Assembly (NCBI GenBank): GCA_965262505.1
Contig: CBDHFM010000002.1
Span: 57,523 to 121,522 of the forward strand
Length of the DNA stretch: 64,000 nucleotides
DNA from: JACPPO01 sp965262505
GTDB taxonomy: Bacteria; Acidobacteriota; Vicinamibacteria; Vicinamibacterales; UBA2999
Direction of reading: 5' to 3'
The stretch's first letter is position 1. The number at the start of each line of letters is the position of its first letter. The notes beneath the pieces were generated by a model. That model saw only the letters and a program-made list of their open reading frames with translations, was not told the origin of the DNA and made no database searches. Below are positions 41,336 to 49,947 of this stretch, one piece after another. The position numbers and the translations under genes were made by a program.

Positions 41336-42400
41336 ATGAAGAAGATTCAGTTGTGGTCAGTAGACCGCACAGAGGGCAAGCTCTCCGCCGCTGCGGTCGA
41401 GAGCGTCGACAACACGAAGACCGAGCAGGATCTCGAGGAATTGCTCGTCGCGTCACCGGACCTGCTGATGGATGGCCTGACACTGATTGGCCGGCAGGTT
41501 TCGACGGATGGTGGAACTCTTGATCTCCTTGGTATCGATGCCGATGGCCGGCTGGTCGTGTTCGAGCTGAAGCGGGGCACGCTGACCCGCGACGCGGTGG
41601 CCCAAGTGCTCGACTATGCGTCCGACCTGGCCGCTCTCGATGCCGTGCGATTCGGCGCGCTCATCGAGAAGCACTCCGGCCGCCACGGCGTCGATCCCAT
41701 CGAGGACTTCGCAGACTGGTATCGACAGGAGCATCCGGGCGAATCCGAGTTCCCGCTCGACCGGCCACGAATGGTGCTGGTTGGGTTGGGTGTCGACGAT
41801 CGCGCCAGGCGGGTCGTGAACTTCCTTGCCGAGTCGCAGGTCGACATCCAGCTGATGACGTTTTATGCATTTCGCAAGGACGGCAAGCTGTTTTTGGCCC
41901 GACAGATCGAAAGCGAGTCGAAACCAGACCATCGTGAGCTGCCCACAAAGGAGAGCAATCTCAGAGCCCTGCACGACACCGCAAAGAGCCTCGGGGTAGA
42001 CGAACTCCTGACACAGGCTGCGCAGTTCATCGAGGCACGCATCGGCGGATACTGCTGGCCCGGCAAGCAGGCCTATTCCTACTCACTGCAGGAGACGACG
42101 GATTCCGGCACGCCGTCGTTTCGCACCTACGCGGCGTTGTACGTCTTACCCAAGAAGCCGAGCTCATTGACGCTAGTGTTTACGCCGCGAGCGGCGAAGG
42201 CCGCAGCGGACGCGGTCGAAGAGTTCTGTCGTCACGCTCCCCGTGCCGTCAGAAACAGGAGCCTCAGCTACGCGATCGAACTCACGTTCGGCAATAGCGA
42301 TTGGGCTTCGCTTGAGCAGCCACTGGACAAGTTCCTGGCGGCCGTCGTGGAAGGCTGGAAGCACGCCTCGTCTCACCCGAGCGAGATGACCCAGGAGTGA
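41336..42400 (+). CDS. NucS/EndoMS-type or DUF91-like nuclease-domain protein
   Basis: A 354-aa protein. N-terminal region: TEQDLEELLVASPDLL, then GGTLDLLGIDADGRLVVFEL, KRGTLTRDAVAQVLDYASDL. The pattern E-x-x-L...D-x-L-G-x-D-x-x-x-x-L-x-V-x-E-L-K-R-G is the PD-(D/E)XK motif of NucS-like nucleases (D52, E66, K68-type). The C-terminal half is not recognised. GGTC precedes the ATG; the TTG two codons earlier is an alternative. Likely DNA repair or defence nuclease in the cargo region. Confidence 0.7.
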   Translation: MKKIQLWSVDRTEGKLSAAAVESVDNTKTEQDLEELLVASPDLLMDGLTLIGRQVSTDGGTLDLLGIDADGRLVVFELKRGTLTRDAVAQVLDYASDLAALDAVRFGALIEKHSGRHGVDPIEDFADWYRQEHPGESEFPLDRPRMVLVGLGVDDRARRVVNFLAESQVDIQLMTFYAFRKDGKLFLARQIESESKPDHRELPTKESNLRALHDTAKSLGVDELLTQAAQFIEARIGGYCWPGKQAYSYSLQETTDSGTPSFRTYAALYVLPKKPSSLTLVFTPRAAKAAADAVEEFCRHAPRAVRNRSLSYAIELTFGNSDWASLEQPLDKFLAAVVEGWKHASSHPSEMTQE

Positions 42401-42439
42401 GCCGCTGGCCGTTCGTCGAGTTAGTGACGGAAGAGATAT

Positions 42440-43288
42440 ATGAACGACCTCATAAACTTGGGAAATATTGGAAATCTGACGAAGCCTGCCGACACCCTGG
42501 TAAAGAAGATATCGAACGCAGTAGGCAATTTTTTTAAACCGCGCCAAATCATACGAGTAGCCGAAGCAAAGGCTGAGGCTGCAAAGATAGAAGCGCAGTC
42601 TGAAATTGAGATAACCGATCTGCAGCGCAGAGCCGCCCGCCGATGGATCGGGGAAGAAGCGCAACGTCAGAGAAACATGGAAAGCATTACCGCGAAAGCA
42701 TTACCGCAGTTGAATGAAACTGCGACCCCCTCTTCCGTTGAGGATGATTGGATTGTTAATTTCTTCGAAAAATCCCGGATCGTGTCCGACAATGAAATGC
42801 AGGAGCTATGGTCGCGCGTTCTGGCTGGTGAAGCGAACGATCCTGGAACCTACTCGAAGCGGACCGTCAATTTCCTTTCGGATCTCGATAAGGGCGAAGC
42901 CGCTCTGTTCACTAAGCTCTGCGGGTTCGTCTGGGATATTGGAGGGGCTGTGCCGTTGGTGTTCGACGTCCAGGCGGAGATCTACGACGAACACGGAATA
43001 ACTTTCAGCACTTTACAACACCTTGACAGCATTGGCCTTATTAAACATGCAGGTTTGACGGGTTTTCGACGGAAAGGTTTGCCTAAGAGATTTATCGTGA
43101 GTTACTTCGGTAGACCGCTTGTCTTGGAGATGTCCAAAGATACCGATAACGATTTCAGGATTGGAAAGACGCTGCTTACACGCACCGGCAAGGAACTTGC
43201 TCCTATATGCGGAAGCAAGCCCGTAGAGGGATTCTTGGAGTATGTGAAGGACCAATGGAAGCAGTACTTGCCGAAATCAGAGTGTTAG
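42440..43288 (+). CDS. DUF2806 protein
   Basis: A 282-aa protein starting MNDLINLGNIGNLTKPADTL, followed by a helical AEAKAEAAKIEAQSEIEITD, LQRRAARRWIGEEAQRQRNM, and SRIVSDNEMQELWSRVLAGE, ANDPGTYSKRTVNFLSDLDK, characteristic of DUF2806. Function unknown; often in mobile or defence contexts. Its final codons (KSEC, stop) may be formed by the abutting IS21 end, so the native C-terminus may be cut. Confidence 0.75.
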   Translation: MNDLINLGNIGNLTKPADTLVKKISNAVGNFFKPRQIIRVAEAKAEAAKIEAQSEIEITDLQRRAARRWIGEEAQRQRNMESITAKALPQLNETATPSSVEDDWIVNFFEKSRIVSDNEMQELWSRVLAGEANDPGTYSKRTVNFLSDLDKGEAALFTKLCGFVWDIGGAVPLVFDVQAEIYDEHGITFSTLQHLDSIGLIKHAGLTGFRRKGLPKRFIVSYFGRPLVLEMSKDTDNDFRIGKTLLTRTGKELAPICGSKPVEGFLEYVKDQWKQYLPKSEC

Positions 43289-43490
43289 CGAACGCTGAAA
43301 TGCGGCCACGACCGAACGTCTGAAAACCGGCCACTGTAGGTATGGATGTTCAGGCAACCTTGAGGGTTTCTCCCCTTGAGGATGCTGATGCCTAACTACC
43401 TAAAGATGCCAAAGAAACAGGGCCGACCGCTGCCAGCGTGTCAGCACGGTTCTCCGTGCCTTGCTTTTTTGCTCGACGTCTGCGAGACAT
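43282..43490 (+). mobile_element. IS21-family left end and first codons of istA
   Basis: TGTTAGCGAACGCTGAAATG with two GGCCAC-bearing repeats (GCTGAAATGCGGCCAC, GTCTGAAAACCGGCCAC) resembles IS21 multiple terminal repeats. Then ATG at 43388 gives MPNYLKMPKKQ, the common start of one IstA group. The frame then changes to unrelated residues. Only about 150-200 bp remain. Confidence 0.55.
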
Positions 43491-43660
43491 AGAATCAGAC
43501 ACGGGATACGACACACTGTGGCGCGCGCCGGACGGCGCCCTCGACGGTGTGTCGTAAACGGCCGTTTGCGATACATGCTGATCGGCTTCGCCCGCGTCTC
43601 AAAGGCGGATGGCTCCCAGTCGCTGGACCAGCAACGCGACGCGCTGCTGGCCGAGGCTAT
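43488..43660 (+). pseudogene. res-like site and serine resolvase start (fragment)
   Basis: A res-like region (GACACGGGATACGACACAC, GTGTGTCGTAAACGG, then GCCGTTTGCGATACATG) leads into MLIGFARVSKADGSQSLDQQ, RDALLAEA, the resolvase N-terminus with the catalytic Ser. After about 28 codons the sequence switches to another gene. Same module as at 16016-16199. Confidence 0.7.
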
Positions 43661-43699
43661 ATGTCGGCTACACGGCGCTCGCGCTTGTTCTAGCCTGGT

Positions 43700-43829
43700 G
43701 ATTCCCGGCGTGCCTGAACCAATCCCACTGCAGGGCAAGCTGCTGCAGATCTACGCACGGCAAGCAGACGGCTCCTGGCTCCTCGCGCGAGATATCTGGA
43801 ACTCGGACGTCCCGCCCACCGGTCCGTAA
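43700..43829 (+). pseudogene. SnoaL/DUF4440-like protein C-terminus
   Basis: IPLQGKLLQIYARQADGSWL, LARDIWNSDVPPTGP-stop matches the last two strands of DUF4440/ketosteroid-isomerase-like proteins (GKLLxIWxRQPDGSWKxxRDIWNSxxP). The N-terminal two-thirds is missing, replaced by the resolvase fragment. Confidence 0.6.
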
Positions 43830-43884
43830 GAGCGCCATCTGAGCTTGATCCGATTCGGTGGACATCTTTCCAAAGGGGAATACG

Positions 43885-44199
43885 ATGGCCACCATGGCAG
43901 ACAGCAAGGCGCGGCGGACGCGGCGGAGCTTCACGGACGCCTACAAGACCGGCGCGGTGCGCCTGGTCCTCGATGAGGGCAAGCCGGTCGCGGCCGCGGC
44001 GCGCGATTTGGGGTTGACCGAGTCGTCGCTCCGTAACTGGGTCGAGCAGGCCCGGGCGGATCGGACCAAGGGCAAGACCGGGCTCACGACCGAGGAGCGC
44101 ACCGAGCTAGCCGCCTTGCGCAAAGACAATCGCGAGTTGCGCATGGAGCGCGACATCCTAAAAAAAGCCGCGGCCTTTTTCGCCAGGAACCAGGCGTAG
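43885..44199 (+). CDS. IS3 transposase OrfA
   Basis: A 104-aa protein starting MATMADSKARRTRRSFTDAY, KTGAVRLVLDEGKPVAAAAR, DLGLTESSLRNWVEQ (HTH), and a C-terminal leucine-zipper ELAALRKDNRELRMERDILK, KAAAFFARNQA. This is the standard OrfA of IS3 elements, complete, with its stop overlapping the OrfB start (TAGTG junction). Confidence 0.85.
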   Translation: MATMADSKARRTRRSFTDAYKTGAVRLVLDEGKPVAAAARDLGLTESSLRNWVEQARADRTKGKTGLTTEERTELAALRKDNRELRMERDILKKAAAFFARNQA

Positions 44200-44560
44200 T
44201 GTTCGCTTGGATCGACGCGGAGAAGGCCGAGTTCCCGATCACGAAGCTGTGTCAGTACCTGCAGGTCTCGCCCAGCGGCTTTTACGCGGCGCGCGGTCGA
44301 CCCGAATCCGCGCGCACGCAGACCGACCGACGCCTGCGCGTCCTGGTGCGTGCCTCGTTCGACGAGAGCCATCAGCGGTATGGCAGCCCGCGTATTCACG
44401 AGGATCTCATCGAGCAGGAGGAGCGTGTCAGTCGGAAGCGCGTCATCCGTTTAATGCAGGAAGACGGTCTCGAGGCGCGCGCGCGCAAGCGGTTCAAGTG
44501 CACGACGATGAGCGATCACGATCAGCCGGTCGCCGCGAATCTCTTGGACCGTTGCTTCGA
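44199..44560 (+). pseudogene. IS3 transposase OrfB, truncated
   Basis: MFAWIDAEKAEFPITKLCQY, LQVSPSGFYAARGRPESART, YGSPRIHEDLIEQEERVSRK, RVIRLMQEDGLEARARKRFK, NLLDR then unrelated residues from IS6. The catalytic rve domain is missing, so no activity is expected. Confidence 0.8.
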
Positions 44561-45238
44561 GGCCCTATCCGAACCGCTCACCCACCTCGCCTGTCCCTTC
44601 CGGATCATGTGCATAGCCTCGTAGCCTTGGATTATTCGCCGCGCCGCCTGAAACTCACGAAACCCCTGCTTGGCTTTCACGCGTCGTTTGATCGCTCGAT
44701 GATCCTGCTCCAGGATGTTGTTCACGTATTGGACTGGCCGGTGGCGGCAACGGCGTCGCAGGATCCCTTCTTTTTTCACCCCTGAAATCGCCGAGCCGTA
44801 GAGCCGTGCCTGGTCCGTGTTGATGACGCGAGGCTGAGGATGCGACGGATCAGTCAGCGCCTTGCGGAACAGGCGTGTGGCTGCCGCGGCATCGCGCAAC
44901 CTCGAGAGCACGAAGTCAATCGTAGCGCCGGTGGAATCCAGGGCTCGGTAGAGGTAGCACCAGCGCCCCTTGACGCGAACGTAGGTCTCATCGACACGCC
45001 AGGACGTGTTGGTCGGCTTGAGATGACGGCGCAGCCGCTCCTCCAGTTCGGGCCCGTAGCGCTGGACCCAGCGCCAGATCGTCGTGTGGTCTACCTCAAG
45101 GCCGCGCTCGCGGAGCAGCTCTTCGACATCGCGGAACGAGAGCGAGTACCGAAGGTACCAGCGCACGGCGCACAGAATCAACTCGGGCTCCGTGTGTCGC
45201 CACTTGAAGATCGCCGGTCGAATTGCCTGCTTCACCAT
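44522..45238 (-). CDS. IS6-family transposase
   Basis: A 238-aa protein. FKWRHTEPELILCAVRWYLR, YSLSFRDVEELLRERGLEVD (zinc-finger/HTH region), SWRVDETYVRVKGRWCYLYR (D), then RVINTDQARLYGSAI (D) and NNILEQDHRAIKRRV (E), KQGFREFQAARRIIQGYEAM: the full DDE of IS6/IS26 transposases. The last 13 residues (ASKQRSKRFAATG) come from the neighbouring IS3 and replace the usual tail. Fragment of another copy at 63190. Confidence 0.85.
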   Translation of the reverse strand: MVKQAIRPAIFKWRHTEPELILCAVRWYLRYSLSFRDVEELLRERGLEVDHTTIWRWVQRYGPELEERLRRHLKPTNTSWRVDETYVRVKGRWCYLYRALDSTGATIDFVLSRLRDAAAATRLFRKALTDPSHPQPRVINTDQARLYGSAISGVKKEGILRRRCRHRPVQYVNNILEQDHRAIKRRVKAKQGFREFQAARRIIQGYEAMHMIRKGQARWVSGSDRASKQRSKRFAATG

Positions 45239-45343
45239 CTCTTCAGGCTACCAGCCGCCGCTGGCCACAGTTGCAACACAACCGGTCAGGGGGAGCCTTG
45301 TTGTCTCATGCATTTGCTGCGCCGTCATTGGGCGGTATGTCTG

Positions 45344-45455
45344 CTCCTCAACCGGTCACACGCGGGGGAGTATGCGCCAGTTGAGCAATGCTCCGATTCC
45401 CGCCGCAAGAACGAGTAGCAACGGTTCAAGAATCTGTCCGAACATGGATCGATCC
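45344..45455. repeat. About 110-bp dispersed repeat, copy 2
   Basis: Matches 34712-34822 in the same orientation (see that entry). It lies to the right of the IS6 transposase. The following 45456-45613 holds no gene. Confidence 0.6.
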
Positions 45456-45613
45456 CCCCTAAACAGCTACCGATTCCGTCGCCGTCGCTACGGCATGGGC
45501 ACCCGGTCCGCTCGACACGAGCATACCCGACCTCTACGGCGTCTCCAGATCCGTGAACAGCGACTCACGACCTCCCCTCGTGCCTCTTCGGGTTCGGTTC
45601 ACACCACCGACCC

Positions 45614-46477
45614 TTATTGGGGATGCGAGGGATCGGCTGGATCTTCGAGAGACGACCCAGCGAAGCCCCAGGCGATCAATACGCACAGGACATAGACGAC
45701 AAACAGCGGCAGCGCCGTCAGCGTGAGGGTGACCAGGTCATGCGTCGGGGTTAGGATGGCTGCGACGGTGACGACCGCCACCGCTGCGTACCCAGTATGC
45801 CGGACGAGGAAGTCCGGCGTGATGGCCCCAACCCTCGCCAATAACAGCACCGTAGCCGGTAGCTGAACCGCCAATCCACAAGTCAGGAGCAGCTTCGCGT
45901 AGAACGAAAACGCCGATTGAATCAGAGGGAAGGCCTGCGGGTCGTCTCGAAACGCGAGCAAGAAGCCCCCGACCCACGGGAACACCACAAAGTGGGACAG
46001 CAGTGCGCCGCATGCGAAACACGTCGACGCCAGCAGTGCGAACCGGATGGCGAACCATCCCGTGTGAGCGTCGTGTCCGGCGACCACGAACCACGCCTGA
46101 TAGAAGAGCACTGGCGTCGCCAACACGAAGCCGCCAAGGGCTGCGATCTGAGCATACAAGACGAATGCGTCAAATGGCTGCGCCCAGACGTAGGCGGTGC
46201 CCGGTGCGGCGACCCCTTTGACCGGTCCCATGATGAAATTAAGAACAGGCCCGATGAAGGCGACCGTAATCAAGAAGCCGACGACCATTGACAGTGTAAG
46301 GATGCCCAGTCCCCGGAGGTGCCTGGACTGAGCCACACAGATGGCTACAACAACCTGCCTCCAGTACCACGCGGCCGAACGTCCCCGGCGGTGTTCCTCC
46401 ACAAGGTCGCCGGCGAGCGGTCCATTCGTTGGTCCGAGTCGCTCCAGTAACCACGTCGCGACTCGCGGTGGTTTCAT
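45614..46477 (-). CDS. tatC: TatC-like protein with an acidobacterial permease-prefix N-terminus
   Basis: A 287-aa protein. The first 45 residues, MKPPRVATWLLERLGPTNGP, LAGDLVEEHRRGRSAAWYWR, look like the soluble prefix of acidobacterial ABC-type permeases. The rest has six transmembrane helices in TatC order with VWAQPFDAFVLYAQIAALGG, PVLFYQAWFVVAG, FSFYAKLLLTCGLAVQLPAT and LTPTHDLVTLTLTALPLFVV, matching TatC (Glu/Asp of the signal-peptide site partly altered). It overlaps padR (ATGA). Twin-arginine translocase role is likely but the fusion is unusual. Confidence 0.75.
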   Translation of the reverse strand: MKPPRVATWLLERLGPTNGPLAGDLVEEHRRGRSAAWYWRQVVVAICVAQSRHLRGLGILTLSMVVGFLITVAFIGPVLNFIMGPVKGVAAPGTAYVWAQPFDAFVLYAQIAALGGFVLATPVLFYQAWFVVAGHDAHTGWFAIRFALLASTCFACGALLSHFVVFPWVGGFLLAFRDDPQAFPLIQSAFSFYAKLLLTCGLAVQLPATVLLLARVGAITPDFLVRHTGYAAVAVVTVAAILTPTHDLVTLTLTALPLFVVYVLCVLIAWGFAGSSLEDPADPSHPQ

Positions 46478-46809
46478 GCCGGTCCTCCCTTCAACTCGGG
46501 AAGCCCCCTCCACAGGGTGACCAGGGCCTGCTTGGTGTCTCGGGCCTCACGCGCACCCTTGGCCGTTACCCGGAAGTACCGTTTGGCCCGCCCGCCGCGT
46601 TCTGGTGTGGGGTCACCGAGCGTCGAGGACACCAAACCCTTGTCTTCGAGCCGGTCCAACGAGGCGTAGACACTACCCAGCGCAACCTCCCGGCCGGTGG
46701 TGTCCTCGATGGCGTGTGAGATCGGCACCCCGTAGGCATCGTCTCCGAGGCGGATGACGGCCAGAAGCACCATCAGCTCGAAGTTCCCGAGGTGGCTGCG
46801 CTTGGACAT
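46474..46809 (-). CDS. PadR-family transcriptional regulator
   Basis: A 111-aa protein MSKRSHLGNFELMVLLAVIR, LGDDAYGVPISHAIEDTTGR, EVALGSVYASLDRLEDKGLV, SSTLGDPTPERGGRAKRYFR: a winged-helix with the PadR signature. In Acidobacteria such PadR genes commonly precede prefix-bearing permeases; here it precedes a TatC-like gene and probably controls it. The start at 46809 was chosen by family. ATGA overlap with tatC. Confidence 0.85.
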   Translation of the reverse strand: MSKRSHLGNFELMVLLAVIRLGDDAYGVPISHAIEDTTGREVALGSVYASLDRLEDKGLVSSTLGDPTPERGGRAKRYFRVTAKGAREARDTKQALVTLWRGLPELKGGPA

Positions 46810-46859
46810 TTGTTCAATTATAGGGAATAAATAGGCGTTCCGCAAGAGGCAGCACGGGT

Positions 46860-47286
46860 CGGCGCTGTCGAAATGCTCCCGTTCCGGGCCGCCAGCTGTG
46901 ACGTGATGACCTGCTTCAATGCCGTGCACCACTTTGACCTCGCCCGGTTTGCTGGCGAGGCGGCGCGGGTGCTCACCCCCGTCGGCCAGCTCGTCGTCTA
47001 CACGCGCACCCCAGAGCAGAACCGCCGCACGATCTGGGGCCACCACTTTCCCGAGTTCGCCACGCGGGAAACGAGACTCCATACAGTCAACAAGATGCGA
47101 GCCGCTCTGGACGCCACCGGTGCCTTCAGGGCGGTGCGCGCGCAGACGGTTGTGTGGAGGGTCACCACCTCGTTGGCACGCCTCGTCGAACAAGCCACCC
47201 ACTATTTCTCGAACAACGAGCCTGCGCGCCGCTCGACGGCAGGGAGAAGTGCCGTCTCACTGGGTTCGGCGAGTCGGATCAAATAG
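46860..47286 (+). pseudogene. SAM-dependent methyltransferase, 5'-truncated
   Basis: EMLPFRAASCDVMTCFNAVH, HFDLARFAGEAARVLTPVGQ, LVVYTRTPEQNRRTIWGHHF follows motif II-III of class I methyltransferases (LPF..SFDxVxCFxAxHHFDLxxFxxEAARVLxPGG). The SAM-binding motif I (GxGxG) and everything before it are lost; the frame is open to 47286. Remnant abutting the padR promoter. Confidence 0.65.
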
Positions 47287-47304
47287 CTAGAACATGGCAC
47301 AAAC

Positions 47305-47508
47305 TCAGCTAAACACGAAGAGCAACGGAAGACTCCCTGCAATGGGCAACATCGTTGCCGCCTCGAACAGGAGCTTCATCGCCTCAGTTGGCTCCGAATG
47401 CTCCGCTTCCATGGCATGCAGTTTCTTGAGCAACCGAAGCGTCCCCAGTGCCAGCCCGACCAGCCACACGCCCGCAGCAATAGTTGGTGGCTCCGTTTCT
47501 TGATCAGA
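47305..47508 (-). pseudogene. Small membrane protein remnant (relative of 35096-35437)
   Basis: The minus strand reads PTIAAGVWLVGLALGTLRLL, KKLHAMEAEHSEPTEAMKLL, FEAATMLPIAGSLPLLFVFS and a stop, similar to the last 70 residues of the membrane protein at 35096 (LWVAGVHLRAMKLL..EPNSSMKL..GVLPVLLL). The N-terminus is missing. 47509-47775 contains no recognisable gene. Confidence 0.5.
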
Positions 47509-47775
47509 TCTTCGGCGAGTTTCCGGTGCTTGCTATCCGGCTGTTGCACCGGAGCCGCACCAGATATTACTGCTGTTCAAACTCCGTTGGCGGCACATGC
47601 GTCAGTGCATACGCACGGACAGTACGCTCTGGAGGATCTACCGCCGGGGTCGGATCGTGGCGCGCCGGGAACGCCGCTGGTTCCAGGTAACGAGGGAAGG
47701 GTGCAGGTCGACGTGTCGGAGCTGGACCCGCCTGACCTGGTTGGACGGCGCACGGCACGGGCCCACGCGCGCGAC

Positions 47776-47862
47776 GTCTGCAAGACAGAGAATCAGACAC
47801 GGGAAACGACACACGGCGGCGCGCGCCGGGACGGCGCCCTCGGCGGTGTGTCGTAAACGGCC
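47776..47862. repeat. res-like module, left half split by IS1182
   Basis: GTCTGCAAGACAGAGAATCA, GACACGGGAAACGACACAC and GTGTGTCGTAAACGGCC are as at 43488 and 16199. The palindrome TGTCGTAAAC-GGCC-GTTTACGACA is interrupted exactly at GGCC by the IS; its right half lies at 49582. Confidence 0.65.
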
Positions 47863-49581
47863 CAGACCGTGTGAAAAGTCGTCGACAGGAGTGCTTGGGG
47901 TCGATCAGCCAGCGGCGAGTCACCACGGCGTTCGGTAAAATGCGGCATGGGACACATATCCGGTGAAGACCGTTCCCAGCCGCTGCTTCTCCCCGACGCT
48001 GTGGACGACTATGTGGGGCCGGACAACCCGGTCCGTTTCATTGATGCCTTCGTCGATAGCCTCGATCTCGAGGAGGCGGGGTTCCAGCGCGTTCGGCCCA
48101 ACGACAAGGGCCGCCCGGGCTACGATCCTGCGGATCTGCTGAAGCTCTACATCTACGGGTATCTCAACCGTGTTCGGTCCAGCCGGCGCCTGGAGGTCGA
48201 GACGCACCGCAACCTGGAGGTGATCTGGCTGCTGCGCCAGCTTCGCCCCGACTTCAAGACGATCGCCGACTTCCGCCGCGACAACCGGAGCGCCTTCCGG
48301 CAGGTCTTTCTGGCGTTCGTGCGGCTGTGCCGAGAACTTGCCCTGTACGGGCGCGAGTTGATCGCTGTGGATGGCACGCGCATCAAGGCGGTGAACAACC
48401 GTGACCGCAACTTCACGCGAGCCACGTTGGAGAGGGACCTGCAACGCATCGACGACCGGCTGGAACGCTACCTCGAACAGATGAACGAGGCCGATGCGAA
48501 CGAAGCCAGCGGCGGAGGGAACTCCGTAGCGGACCTTCAGGACAAGATCGCGTCGATCCGCAAGCGCAAGGAGACCTTGGAGGGCCATCGGCAGACGCTG
48601 GACGAGACCGGGGAGGCACAGCTGTCGCTTACGGATCCGGACTCCCGGTCGATGCACTCCGGGACACGGGTCGGAGTGGGCTACAACGTCCAGATCGCGG
48701 TCGACAGCACGCACAACCTGATCGCCGAGCAGCAGGTCCACAGCAAGGTCTCGGACCTCGGCCTGCTGGCGGAGACGGCCACCGCGGCGCGGCAGAACCT
48801 CGCTGTCGCCGCGATCGATGCGGTCGCGGACGGCGGCTACTACAAGATCGAGGACATGGAGGACTGCGAAGCTGGGGGGATCACGCCCTTCGTGCCGAAG
48901 CCCGATAGAAGCCCAGCCAGGAGCAGCGGCCACTTTACCAAGTCCGAGTTCCAGTACGACGCCGCAACCGACACCTACCGTTGTCCGGCTGGCCAGCGTC
49001 TGGTGCCCTTGTATCGGGACAGGGCCGGCAAGACCCGCGACGGGATCTGGGTTATCAGCTACGTCAATCGCGCGGCCTGCCGGTCCTGCGATCGACGCGA
49101 CCGATGCACCAAAGGCACCCACCGACGGCTCGTCCGCTACGAGAACGAAGCCACGATGGATCGGATGGCGGCTCGCCTCGCGGCTCGGCCCGAGGTGATG
49201 GACCGTCGTCGGGAGTCCGTCGAACATCCCTTCGGTTCGATCAAGCAGTGGATGGGCCAGGGCGCGTTCCTGACGCGTCGACTCGACAACGTCCGCGGGG
49301 AATTCAGCCTCACCGCCTTGGCCTACAACATGCGACGCGCGATCAATCTCGCGGGACTTCCCGCGATGATCGCCGCGGCAGCCGGCTGAACCCCTATTTC
49401 GCCCGCTTCCAGGGCGACAATCAGCCCGAATTTGGCCGTCAGGCGATCGCAGCAGTCCCTCACGCGACCGACACGGCCGACGCCCCGACTGATCGGCGCC
49501 GCCGTCGCGAGCCCGCTACCGTGCTCAAGCCTCGATGCTGCCGGATCAGCGACCCACGACTTGGACTTTTCACACGGCCTG
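47863..49581 (+). mobile_element. IS1182-family insertion sequence, complete
   Basis: 1719 bp with 18-bp terminal inverted repeats (CAGACCGTGTGAAAAGTC at 47863-47880; reverse complement of 49564-49581 is CAGGCCGTGTGAAAAGTC, one mismatch). Flanked by a 4-bp palindromic target duplication, GGCC (47859-47862 and 49582-49585). One transposase gene inside. Inserted into the centre of a resolvase palindrome. Confidence 0.9.
47947..49389 (+). CDS. IS1182-family transposase
   Basis: A 480-aa protein starting MGHISGEDRSQPLLLPDAVD, DYVGPDNPVRFIDAFVDSLD. The catalytic regions are ELIAVDGTRIKAVNNRDRNF (D), AIDAVADGGYYKIEDMEDCE (D) and RESVEHPFGSIKQWMGQGAF (E), with a zinc-binding CRSCDRRDRC region before the last. 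Length and order match intact IS1182 transposases. Only gene of the IS; promoter in the left 84 bp. Confidence 0.92.
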   Translation: MGHISGEDRSQPLLLPDAVDDYVGPDNPVRFIDAFVDSLDLEEAGFQRVRPNDKGRPGYDPADLLKLYIYGYLNRVRSSRRLEVETHRNLEVIWLLRQLRPDFKTIADFRRDNRSAFRQVFLAFVRLCRELALYGRELIAVDGTRIKAVNNRDRNFTRATLERDLQRIDDRLERYLEQMNEADANEASGGGNSVADLQDKIASIRKRKETLEGHRQTLDETGEAQLSLTDPDSRSMHSGTRVGVGYNVQIAVDSTHNLIAEQQVHSKVSDLGLLAETATAARQNLAVAAIDAVADGGYYKIEDMEDCEAGGITPFVPKPDRSPARSSGHFTKSEFQYDAATDTYRCPAGQRLVPLYRDRAGKTRDGIWVISYVNRAACRSCDRRDRCTKGTHRRLVRYENEATMDRMAARLAARPEVMDRRRESVEHPFGSIKQWMGQGAFLTRRLDNVRGEFSLTALAYNMRRAINLAGLPAMIAAAAG

Positions 49582-49860
49582 GGCCGTTTACGACACAGGC
49601 GGATCGGCTACGCTCGCGTCTCGAAGGCGGACGGCTCCCAGTCGCTGGACCTACAACGCGACGCACTGCAGGCCGCGGGCGTCGACGCCGTCAACGTCTA
49701 CCACGACTTCGCGACCGGTGCCCGCGACGACCGCCCGGGACTCGACAGCTGCATGCGCGCGCGCCGAGCGGGCGACGTGCTCGTCGTCTGGAAGCTCGCC
49801 CGCCTCGGCCGCTTCCTGTATTGTTTCCTTCCGAATTCTCCCGATTCGGGTAGTGACTAG
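49582..49860 (+). pseudogene. Serine resolvase N-terminal domain, remnant
   Basis: After the right half-palindrome, the + frame reads RIGYARVSKADGSQSLDLQR, DALQAAGVDAVNVYHDFATG, ARDDRPGLDSCMRARRAGDV, LVVWKLARLGRFLYCF. It carries the catalytic Ser and the DR..L conserved residues, ending at RLGR before the rest of the catalytic domain and HTH. The initiator Met is lost (AGG in place of ATG). The longest of the resolvase fragments. Confidence 0.75.
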
Positions 49861-49870
49861 GCGGCGCGGG
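49833..49870. promoter_or_regulatory. Shared inverted-repeat element (copy a), before LuxR gene 1
   Basis: CTCCCGATTCGGGTAG followed by TGACTAG, preceded by a T-rich TTGTTTCCTT. Same architecture as the elements at 51149, 52974, 57299 and 63087: a short inverted repeat directly followed by GTGACTGGA-like bases. It lies 80-110 bp before the LuxR start at 49948. Confidence 0.5.
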
Positions 49871-49947
49871 AGTGCTTGCAATACGCTGCCGGCTATTCGC
49901 CGCGCAAAAAAGCCGCATCCTGGCTTGGCTGAAGGAAGAAACTCGCC

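Larger units (their letters stand above)
43836..44560 (+). mobile_element. IS3-family element, right part replaced by IS6
   Basis: The left end TGAGCTTGATCCGATTCGGT and GGACATC is followed by orfA and a truncated orfB. The element ends where IS6 sequence begins near 44555. It is unrelated to the copies at 29.9-37.4 kb. Confidence 0.75.
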
